Shown here: positions 6,397-11,470 of the stretch, one piece after another
Position numbering within the stretch: position 1 is the stretch's first letter
Layout of the letters: every line of letters begins with the position of its first letter
Assembly (NCBI GenBank): GCA_964535025.1
Contig: CAZHRW010000220.1
Coordinates: 1-11,470 of the forward strand
Direction of reading: 5' to 3'
Length of the DNA: 11,470 nt
Origin: JAAYZK01 sp964535025
Lineage (GTDB): Bacteria > Planctomycetota > Phycisphaerae > SM23-33 > FEN-1343
Program-made: the position numbers and the translations under genes
The notes under the pieces: generated by a model
The model's input: the letters and a program-made list of their open reading frames with translations, nothing else
Told to the model about the DNA's origin: nothing
Database searches by the model: none

Positions 6397-8466
6397 ATGA
6401 TTCGATCGACCGCCGCCGCCATGATGCTGCTGACCGTTCTGGCCGCTTCCGCGCCCGCCGCTGGGCCGCCGGGGGCCACCCTCACCGACGACATGGCCGC
6501 CGTCGACATCGGTCTGCAGGACGGCTACGCCGCCGCCCACCCGCGTCTGCTGTTCGGCCCCGACGACCGCGAGGCGATCCGCCGGGCCGCCAAGGCGAAC
6601 CCGGAGCTGTGGACGCGCGTCCGCCGCCAGGCCGCATCGTTGGGCAAGTACGTGCCCGACAGCGAAACGATCCGCACCGGCAGCCAGTACTGGCGGGCCG
6701 AGTTTATGCTGTCGGGGGCGATGGCGTGGGTGGTCACCGGCGAGCAGGCCCATCGCGACAACACGGTCAAGTGGATGATCGCCCACTGCGCCGAGGACAC
6801 CTGGGGAGTCGGCTGGAGCGAGAACGTCGACCTGTTCGCGGCGTGGTACCTGTACTACATCTCGCTGGCCTACGACATCCTTCACGACGAGCTCACCGAT
6901 GCCCAGCGCAAGGCGATCCTGGCGGGGCTGATCTCTCACGCCGAGGCGATCTACCAGTCCAAACTGCCGCCGAACCCGAGCGGCTACCGCTTCGACCAGA
7001 ACCACACCTACATCCCCACCACCGCCCTGGCGACGGCGGCCCTGGCGCTCAGCGGGGAGGTGCCCCAGGCCGACAAGTGGCTGCGGCTGGCGGCGGCGCT
7101 GATGAACCGGTCCCGCTACGTGCTCGGCACCGACGGGTACTACTACGAGGGCACGAGCTACTGGACCTATGCCCTGCACTGGCACGTCCGCTACGCCGAC
7201 CTGGCGGCGCGGGCCTTCGGCGGTCCCTGGCATGACCTGCCGGCCCTGGGGGAGAACTGGCGGTTTGCGCTGTACATGTCGCTGCCCGGCTGGCCATTCT
7301 ACTGGGACATCGGCGACGGGGGCAGCTACGACGGCGACCGCGCCGAACAACCGAAGGTGGCCTGGAACCACATGCTGTACGGCATCGCGGGGGCCAATCG
7401 CGACGGGGCCGCCCGCGCCGTCGCCGATCGGCTCGTCGCCCGCGGGCGGGACGCCAACGACCCAGCCATGCAACTGCTGTGGACGATGCGGGCCGCCGAC
7501 GTCGAGCCGGCGGACCTGGCGGCCCTGCCGCCCCACCACCACTTCGCCGACCACGACGTGGTCACCTGGCGGTCCGGCTGGGGCGACGACGCCACGTGCT
7601 ACCTGTTCCGGTGCGGCCCGCCGCAGGGACACGCCGCCGCCGGGAAGCTCAAGCGGCTGACCGACTGGACGATGAACTCCGGCCACGTCCATCCGGACAT
7701 CGGGGCGTTCTGGATCTTCGCCGGCGGGCGCTACCTGGCGGTTGACAGCGGCTACACCGCCCGGAAGTTCACCGACGACCACAACACCCTCCTGGTCGAC
7801 GGCCAGGGCCAGGGCGTCGACGGCACCTACTGGGTCTACCGCGGCTGGCCCTACGCCTGCTTCGACGCCGCCCGTATCGTCGAGACGCACCTGAGGAACG
7901 ACTACGGGTACGTCTGCGGCGATTTCGGCGAGGTCTATCCCCCCGCCGACAGGCCCGCCTCGCTGAGGCTCCGGAGGCACCTGGTGATGACCGACCGGTT
8001 CCTGCTCGTGGTCGACGACATGGCCGACGCCCAGGACCACACCGTCACCTGGCTGGTGCACACCACGACCGACGCGCCCATCGACGCCGACGGGACGACC
8101 TTCACCGCCACGGCGGGCCCGACGCGGCTGATTACCTATCTGCTTTCGCCGGAGGAGGTCGAAGCCGAAGTCGGCCCCACGGAGGTCCTTGCCGGTCGCG
8201 CACCCGGTGAGGGAACGCTCCAGAGGCGGGGCCACCAACTGGCGGTCCGCACCACCGAGGCGGCGCGGCGACAGCGGTTCGTGGTGCTCATGCTCCCCCT
8301 GGTGGCCGAGCGGCCGGCGCCGACGAAGGTGAAACTCGAAGCGCTGACCGAAAGCCAGGTTACCGTCAGCATCGCCTGGGTCGATCGCCCTGCTGAGACG
8401 GTGACGCTCGACCTTGCCAAGGCGACCGTCGCGGCCCAACGGGTGAAGATTCGCCAACGCGAGTAG
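6397..8466 (+). CDS. Secreted heparinase II/III-like polysaccharide lyase
   Basis: Probably cleaves an acidic polysaccharide (uronate- or sulfate-bearing glycan such as alginate or a glycosaminoglycan) by beta-elimination in the periplasm or outside the cell. Start ATG 6397 has AAGGAGA (6384-6390) six bases upstream. Of 689 residues, 1-22 are a signal peptide ending APAA. An alpha/alpha toroid domain follows (about 45-370): LLFGPDD, DLFAAWYLYYISLAYDIL, then FDQNHTYIPTTALA with Asn202-His203 and EGTSYW with Tyr255, the residues used as catalytic Asn/His/Tyr in these lyases. The beta-sandwich heparinase II/III-like domain begins near 385, with SGHVHPDIGAFWIFAGG (428-444), LAVDSGY and DHNTLLVDGQGQ (461-472); the His, Asp and His in these three segments match the structural zinc ligands of the family. 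The C-terminal 200 residues are further beta-strands. The exact PL family and substrate cannot be set by eye. No sulfatase, SusC/D pair or second glycan enzyme is nearby. Confidence 0.82.
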   Translation: MIRSTAAAMMLLTVLAASAPAAGPPGATLTDDMAAVDIGLQDGYAAAHPRLLFGPDDREAIRRAAKANPELWTRVRRQAASLGKYVPDSETIRTGSQYWRAEFMLSGAMAWVVTGEQAHRDNTVKWMIAHCAEDTWGVGWSENVDLFAAWYLYYISLAYDILHDELTDAQRKAILAGLISHAEAIYQSKLPPNPSGYRFDQNHTYIPTTALATAALALSGEVPQADKWLRLAAALMNRSRYVLGTDGYYYEGTSYWTYALHWHVRYADLAARAFGGPWHDLPALGENWRFALYMSLPGWPFYWDIGDGGSYDGDRAEQPKVAWNHMLYGIAGANRDGAARAVADRLVARGRDANDPAMQLLWTMRAADVEPADLAALPPHHHFADHDVVTWRSGWGDDATCYLFRCGPPQGHAAAGKLKRLTDWTMNSGHVHPDIGAFWIFAGGRYLAVDSGYTARKFTDDHNTLLVDGQGQGVDGTYWVYRGWPYACFDAARIVETHLRNDYGYVCGDFGEVYPPADRPASLRLRRHLVMTDRFLLVVDDMADAQDHTVTWLVHTTTDAPIDADGTTFTATAGPTRLITYLLSPEEVEAEVGPTEVLAGRAPGEGTLQRRGHQLAVRTTEAARRQRFVVLMLPLVAERPAPTKVKLEALTESQVTVSIAWVDRPAETVTLDLAKATVAAQRVKIRQRE

Positions 8467-8484
8467 ACCCGGCCGCCGCTCTGC

Positions 8485-8523
8485 CGGCGAGCCATCGGAC
8501 TCCGGTAGCCACAAGCCGTTTTT
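8485..8523 (+). terminator. Possible weak terminator after the lyase gene
   Basis: CGGC (8485-8488) can pair with GCCG (8515-8518), with an inner CGG-ACT-CCG (8496-8504), and TTTTT follows at 8519-8523. The stem is short with a large internal loop, so this is only a candidate. Confidence 0.28.
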
Positions 8524-8619
8524 GCTTCGAAGCTTATCGATTTGTCCCGAGCGACCGCGTCGGCCGTGCGCGATTCGGTCTTGTCCTGCCGAATAGCAAT
8601 GTACCGCCGGCAAATGTCC

Positions 8620-8647
8620 TTGACGCCCCATATGTGGAGACTAGAAT
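8620..8647 (+). promoter_or_regulatory. Strong sigma70-like promoter of nrdR
   Basis: TTGACG (8620-8625) and TAGAAT (8642-8647) are 16 bases apart, five of six matches each. Transcription should begin near 8654, giving a leader of about 47 bases. Two NrdR-box-like dyads (8625-8640 and 8658-8673) lie on either side of the -10 element. Confidence 0.7.
8625..8640. promoter_or_regulatory. Candidate NrdR box 1 (in the promoter spacer)
   Basis: The core CCATATGTGG (8628-8637) is a near-palindrome centred between 8632 and 8633. It keeps the invariant positions of the NrdR box core CnAtATnTnG. The flanks match the consensus poorly. It fills the space between -35 and -10, where a bound repressor would block RNA polymerase. 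Confidence 0.45.
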
Positions 8648-8657
8648 GGCCGTCCGG

Positions 8658-8673
8658 CTACCAGATATAGGTC
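8658..8673. promoter_or_regulatory. Candidate NrdR box 2 (over the transcription start)
   Basis: CCAGATATAG (8661-8670) matches the core CwAtATaTwG at eight of ten positions, centred between 8665 and 8666. The centre is 33 bases from that of box 1, about three helical turns, close to the usual spacing of tandem NrdR boxes (31-32 bases). Confidence 0.4.
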
Positions 8674-8700
8674 GGCCGGTTGCCGTGCCGAGGGCAAACC

Positions 8701-9210
8701 ATGCAGTGTCCGTTCTGCGGCCAAGATTCTGACAGGGTTGTCGATTCCCGCAGCAGCGAGGGTGGGCGGGTCGTTCGTCGGCGTCGCCAGTGCCTCGCCT
8801 GTCAGCGGCGTTTCACCACCTACGAGCGGATCGAGGACACGGTCCGCATGACCGTCGTCAAGAAAGACGGCTCCCGCGTCCCGTACGATCGCAACAAGAT
8901 CCTCGCCGGCCTGCAGGCGGCGTGCTACAAGCGGCCGGTCAGCGAGGGCGATCTGCGGAAAATTGTCGATGCCACCGAGGAGGAGATCTTCCGCCGGTTC
9001 GACAAGGAGGTGCCGTCGGCCTTCATCGGCGACGCGGTCAGCCGCCGCCTCCGCGCGGTGGACCAGGTGGCGTACGTCCGGTTCGCCAGCGTCTACCGGG
9101 CCTTCGAGGATGTCGGGGAGTTCCTCGACGAGGTCGCCGAGGTGATGAAGGCCTCCGGCGACGTGCCCGAGCAGGGCCTGTTGTTCGATGAATCCAACGG
9201 CGAACGATAA
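8701..9210 (+). CDS. nrdR: Transcriptional repressor NrdR
   Basis: NrdR represses ribonucleotide reductase genes when its ATP-cone senses a high (d)ATP state. Start ATG 8701 begins the conserved MQCPFCG and has GAGGG (8690-8694) six bases upstream; a TTG seven codons earlier would place residues before the zinc ribbon that no family member needs. The 169-residue protein has the zinc ribbon C3-x2-C6 and C31-x2-C34, with the basic stretch RRRRQ before the second pair and RRFTTYER after it. The ATP-cone follows at about 49-139 (VVKKDGSRVPYDRNKI, then AYVRFASVYRAFED). A C-terminal tail of about 25 residues is slightly longer than usual. It is likely autoregulated through the boxes in its promoter. 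No ribonucleotide reductase gene is in the window. Confidence 0.97.
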   Translation: MQCPFCGQDSDRVVDSRSSEGGRVVRRRRQCLACQRRFTTYERIEDTVRMTVVKKDGSRVPYDRNKILAGLQAACYKRPVSEGDLRKIVDATEEEIFRRFDKEVPSAFIGDAVSRRLRAVDQVAYVRFASVYRAFEDVGEFLDEVAEVMKASGDVPEQGLLFDESNGER

Positions 9211-9289
9211 ACGACGAAACGGAAAAGGCACCAGACGACGGGGTTCGGCCGTTTTGACGTTTGCTGTCTTATTCGTTTGAGATTTATTT

Positions 9290-9317
9290 CGAATTTCGTG
9301 CTTCGGATTCCGTGCTT
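9290..9317. repeat. Tandem 14-mer, likely an interspersed intergenic repeat
   Basis: CGAATTTCGTGCTT (9290-9303) is followed at once by CGGATTCCGTGCTT (9304-9317), 12 of 14 bases the same. The surrounding AT-rich stretch (about 9252-9317) differs in composition from all neighbours. On the - strand its translation reads like 'NPKHEIRNKS', a nonsense peptide that I recall being predicted many times from intergenic repeats in planctomycete and related genomes. One copy is not proof that it is interspersed. The rest of the 178-base gap between nrdR and the ATP-cone gene shows no gene. Confidence 0.5.
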
Positions 9318-9388
9318 GGCGTGCGTGGCTCAGGGTCCGAGGCGCAACTGACATGGAACAGGACGCCCCCTCGGGGGGAGGATCACGG

Positions 9389-9937
9389 ATGATCCAGGTG
9401 CTGAAACGAGACGGCGCGGTCGAGCCGTTCAACCTCGACCGCCTCTGCGCGTGCCTGCGGCGGGTCCTCCGCCCGGCCGACCCGACCGACGTGCTGCCCC
9501 GGCTGCTCTGCGAAGCGATCGGGATCTACCTGCGTCGTCGGGGCACCACGAAGGTGTCCAGCGCGGCGGTGTTCGAGATGACCGTCCTGGCGCTGCGCGA
9601 GATCGACCAGGACGCCGCCGCCGACGCCCTGGAGGCCCACCGCCGCCGGCGCCGCCGGGACCGTCGTGCGCTGTGGCGGGTCGACGACAACGGTCGCCGG
9701 ACACCCTGGGACCGCGGCTGGCTGACCGGGCGGATCCAGACACGCTGGAGCCTCTCCCGCCCGGCGGCCCGGGCGCTCGGCGCGATCATCGAGGACGAGC
9801 TGCTCGGCCGTCCCGGCGCCATCACATCCGCCAGGCTCGACGACCTGATCGACGAACGGGTCGAAAACTACGGCCTGGCCCCCTGGTGCCTGATCGCCTC
9901 GCCGTCGGTGCCCACGCACAAGAGCAAGGGCTCCTGA
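9389..9937 (+). CDS. ATP-cone domain protein next to nrdR
   Basis: A small cytoplasmic protein of 182 residues. I chose ATG 9389 because GGAGG (9377-9381) lies seven bases upstream and the domain begins directly; an upstream ATG at 9353 adds 12 residues with no domain content. Residues 1-85 are an ATP-cone, the nucleotide-sensing module of NrdR and of class I and III ribonucleotide reductases: VLKRDGAVEPFNLDRL at 4-19 matches the conserved start, followed by the expected helices. After an Arg-rich linker (85-93, RRRRRRDRR) residues 96-163 repeat the same layout in degenerate form (RVDDNGRRTPWDRGWL, then a helix pair ending DDLIDERVENYG), so a second, decayed cone is possible. There is no zinc ribbon or catalytic domain. 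Its position after nrdR suggests a role in deoxynucleotide control or as an NrdR partner. This is inference; the function is unknown. Confidence 0.75.
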   Translation: MIQVLKRDGAVEPFNLDRLCACLRRVLRPADPTDVLPRLLCEAIGIYLRRRGTTKVSSAAVFEMTVLALREIDQDAAADALEAHRRRRRRDRRALWRVDDNGRRTPWDRGWLTGRIQTRWSLSRPAARALGAIIEDELLGRPGAITSARLDDLIDERVENYGLAPWCLIASPSVPTHKSKGS

Positions 9938-9951
9938 AGCCGCGACGAGGC

Positions 9952-9970
9952 CCCGGCGAACGGGTTTTTC
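9952..9970 (+). terminator. Possible terminator after the ATP-cone gene
   Basis: CCCG (9952-9955) and CGGG (9961-9964) form a short stem around GCGAA, followed by TTTTTC. The T run is good, the stem short, so the call is moderate. It sits 15 bases after the stop codon. Confidence 0.42.
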
Positions 9971-10049
9971 TTGCATCCGGCGGCGAATGGTGTAACTAGG
10001 CAGGACCGTCGTCCGTTGTTCGAAGACCCTCGACCAAAGGAAGGACACC

Positions 10050-10820
10050 ATGGCTACCGGAAGTATCGTCGCTCAGATGTACACGATTCGCGACTTCTGC
10101 AAGACGCCCGTTGACATCGCCGCATCGTGCAGGAAACTCAACGAGATCGGCTACTCCCTCGTTCAGGTCTCGGCCGTCGGCCCGATCGAGGCGGCCGAGC
10201 TGAAGAAGATCCTCGACGACAACGCCTTGCACTGCGTCGTCACCCACACCAACTGGACCGTCCTCACCGAGGGCCTCGATGGGCTGATCGAGGAGCTCAA
10301 GACCCTCGCGTGCGGCCTGACGGCCATCGGCGGGATGCCCAAGGAGATGCGCAGCCCCGAGGGGCTCAAGCCCTTCGCCGAGGGCATGAACAAAGCCGCG
10401 GCGGCCCTCAAGGCCGAGGGGATCGAGCTGGGCTACCACAACCACAGCTTCGAGTTCGAGCCGCTGGCGGATGGACGGCTGCTGATGGACCACCTGATGG
10501 AGCTGACGGCCGCGGGGGGCATGTGGGCCGAGATCGACACCTACTGGGTCCAGCACGGCGGCGGCGACCCGGCCGCGTGGATCCGCAAGGTCGCCGGGCG
10601 TGCCCCGCTGATCCACGTCAAGGACATGGGCATCCTCGACGGCCAGCAGGTGATGCGCGAGGTCGGCGAGGGCAACCTCAACTGGCCGGCGATCCTGGAC
10701 GCCGGCGAGGACGCCGGCGTGAAGTACTACGCCGTCGAACAGGACCGCTGCAACGGCCTGGACCCCTTCGACTGCCTGGCTACCAGCTACCGGAATCTCA
10801 AGGCCATGGGGCTAACGTAG
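10050..10820 (+). CDS. Sugar phosphate isomerase/epimerase (xylose isomerase-like TIM barrel)
   Basis: A cytoplasmic TIM-barrel enzyme of the AP-endonuclease-2/xylose isomerase-like superfamily, which isomerises or epimerises sugars, inositols or keto-sugars with a divalent metal. Start ATG 10050 has AAGGAAGG (10037-10044) five bases upstream. The 256-residue length is normal. Metal and substrate motifs appear in barrel order: GYHNHSFEFEP (128-138), AEIDTYWVQHGG (160-171, Asp163), LIHVKDM (187-193, His189/Lys191), EVGEGNLNW (204-212) and AVEQD (228-232, Glu230). There is no signal peptide, unlike many planctomycete relatives that are secreted. The true substrate is unclear; planctomycetes carry many paralogues. 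It appears to be a single-gene unit closed by the strong terminator at 10843. A possible weak promoter lies upstream (TTGCAT at 9971 with TAACTA at 9993), not convincing on its own. Confidence 0.87.
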   Translation: MATGSIVAQMYTIRDFCKTPVDIAASCRKLNEIGYSLVQVSAVGPIEAAELKKILDDNALHCVVTHTNWTVLTEGLDGLIEELKTLACGLTAIGGMPKEMRSPEGLKPFAEGMNKAAAALKAEGIELGYHNHSFEFEPLADGRLLMDHLMELTAAGGMWAEIDTYWVQHGGGDPAAWIRKVAGRAPLIHVKDMGILDGQQVMREVGEGNLNWPAILDAGEDAGVKYYAVEQDRCNGLDPFDCLATSYRNLKAMGLT

Positions 10821-10842
10821 ACCCGTCCTGCCGGCCACCGAC

Positions 10843-10889
10843 ACGCCACCGGCCCGCCGCTGATCGACGGGCCGGTGGCGTTGGTTTTT
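10843..10889 (+). terminator. Strong intrinsic terminator
   Basis: ACGCCACCGGCCCG (10843-10856) and CGGGCCGGTGGCGT (10868-10881) pair perfectly over 14 bases around an 11-base loop, followed by TGGTTTTT. It begins 23 bases after the isomerase stop codon and should end that transcript efficiently. Confidence 0.9.
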
Positions 10890-10971
10890 GCGCGTCGCGC
10901 AGGCGTCTGGATATCCGATCCAGCTACTCCTCTATTCCGCCACCTTTTCCGCGTTGAGATCGAATAACCCC

Positions 10972-11000
10972 TTGACAGATCAGGGAATCGGGGGTCTAAT
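10972..11000 (+). promoter_or_regulatory. Near-consensus sigma70 promoter
   Basis: TTGACA (10972-10977, six of six) and TCTAAT (10995-11000, five of six) are 17 bases apart. It is the best promoter in the window. The start of transcription is expected near 11007, about 320 bases before the next ATG, which implies a long leader. Confidence 0.75.
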
Positions 11001-11006
11001 ACGCGT

Positions 11007-11330
11007 AGCTCCAGACCCGCCAAGGGAGCGGCGGAGTTGTCCCTTCAAGCCGGCGAGGCGTTCTCGCTCATTCGCCCCGCCGGGAGGCCACCCGCGGCCG
11101 AGTTCCCACACCGTTCGGATAGCGTCTGTTCAAGCTTTTGTGCCCGCGCCGTCGGTCGTTGCGCGGCGTCGTGAAGTGAAATCAGGCAAAGGGCGGCCGT
11201 TGGCCTGTTGGGTCGACCATCGGCTTGCCCTTGCGAGAGCGTCAAAAAGGTTTGCAGGACTGTGTTGGTCCTGCACAGATCCGTTGAGTCTCCTGACAGG
11301 GAGCCAGAGTCACTTTCTTAGGAGAGAGTT
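11007..11330 (+). promoter_or_regulatory. Long structured 5' leader with a possible ribosome-site switch
   Basis: No convincing protein lies here. Hairpins read by eye: CCGCC/GGCGG (11017-11034); CCGGCG/CGCCGG with inner GGCG/CGCC (11050-11083); CCGCGC/GCGCGG (11144-11166); AAGGGC/GCCCTT with inner GCCG/CGGC (11189-11232); and TGCAGGAC/GTCCTGCA (11253-11275). Near the 3' end TCTCCT (11289-11294) is complementary to AGGAGA (11320-11325), the ribosome binding site of the next gene, while part of it, CTCC (11290-11293), can instead pair with GGAG (11300-11303). Two exclusive states of this kind are typical of translational control. I do not recognise a known riboswitch family. The 82 bases from the terminator to the promoter (10890-10971) show nothing notable. 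Confidence 0.5.
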
Positions 11331-11470
11331 ATGATGAGAATATTGGCAGCTTTAACGGTTGGGCTATGCCTCGCGACTGTCGCCGGCGCCCAAGTGGTGC
11401 TGATGGACAACTTCGAGAGCTACGCCCTGGGGTCCGTCCATCAGCAAGGCACGTGGCAGTGCCAGGACAA
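11331..11470 (+). CDS. Secreted protein with FESY motif (3' partial)
   Basis: Only the first 46 codons are in the window. ATG 11331 has AGGAGAGAG (11320-11328) directly upstream; the next codon, 11334, is also ATG. Residues 1-20 are a signal peptide (MMRILAALTVGLCLATVAGA) with likely cleavage after AGA. The mature start, QVVLMDNFESYALGSVHQQG and then TWQC, has the form D-(D/N)-F-E-S-Y-x-x-G-S common at the front of secreted planctomycete proteins with a LamG or other concanavalin-like domain, often ending in PEP-CTERM. The actual domain and function lie beyond the window. Expression is probably controlled by the long leader and the strong promoter at 10972. Confidence 0.7.
   Translation, partial: MMRILAALTVGLCLATVAGAQVVLMDNFESYALGSVHQQGTWQCQD

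Noticed and set aside
8524..8542. GCTTCGAAGC palindrome next to AAGCTTATCGAT, resembling a cloning-vector polylinker
   Set aside because: The likeness is limited to adjacent HindIII and ClaI sites; the bases on both sides do not continue as vector sequence.
5329..8631. A 1100-codon open frame on the - strand
   Set aside because: Only its last 306 codons (from 6249) look like protein, with EamA helices and a ribosome site. The rest is the complement of the well-supported lyase gene and is Gly/Arg/Val-rich, as expected from high-GC third positions.
8641..9432. A - strand frame of 263 codons opposite nrdR
   Set aside because: It is the complement of nrdR joined to the repeat patch; the 'NPKHEIRNKS' peptide in it marks a DNA repeat rather than a protein.
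10888..11334. A 148-codon + strand frame between the terminator and the last gene
   Set aside because: No ribosome site, no domain or membrane pattern, mixed composition, and it covers a strong promoter and dyads that read better as a leader.

Overview
The window looks like a piece of a high-GC planctomycete chromosome, probably Phycisphaerae or a relative. This rests on strong G/C preference at third codon positions, secreted proteins with an 'FESYxxG' start after the signal peptide, a porin that implies an outer membrane, long leaders and scattered regulation. The phylum is an inference from gene style, not from a marker gene.

Layout from left to right. (1) 1-2724: the end of a phosphate-uptake operon on the + strand, pstA (5' end outside the window), pstB and phoU, closed by two hairpins, one a clear intrinsic terminator. 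(2) 2725-4359: a 384-base spacer that can fold into a run of hairpins, followed by an outer-membrane porin gene. (3) 4409-5332: a sigma70-like promoter and an RNase Z-like metallo-beta-lactamase-fold gene, which ends tail to tail with overlapping stop codons against (4) 5329-6249, an EamA/DMT transporter on the - strand. (5) 6346-8466: a divergent promoter and a secreted heparinase II/III-like polysaccharide lyase. (6) 8620-9937: nrdR, the repressor of ribonucleotide reductase genes, behind a strong promoter that carries two NrdR-box-like dyads, followed by a small protein with one clear ATP-cone and a possible degenerate second one. A short tandem 14-mer sits between them. (7) 10050-10889: a sugar phosphate isomerase/epimerase gene with a textbook terminator. 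(8) 10972-11470: a near-consensus promoter, a transcribed leader of about 320 bases with several hairpins and a segment complementary to the ribosome binding site, and the first 46 codons of a secreted protein cut by the window end.

The first genes form one working unit: PstA and PstB import phosphate, PhoU gates the system, and the next-door porin could supply the outer-membrane route. nrdR and the ATP-cone gene form a second unit around nucleotide sensing. The rest are single transcription units. I see no mobile element, CRISPR array, tRNA or rRNA. The most interesting places are the two structured leaders, the nrdR promoter and the ATP-cone neighbour of nrdR.
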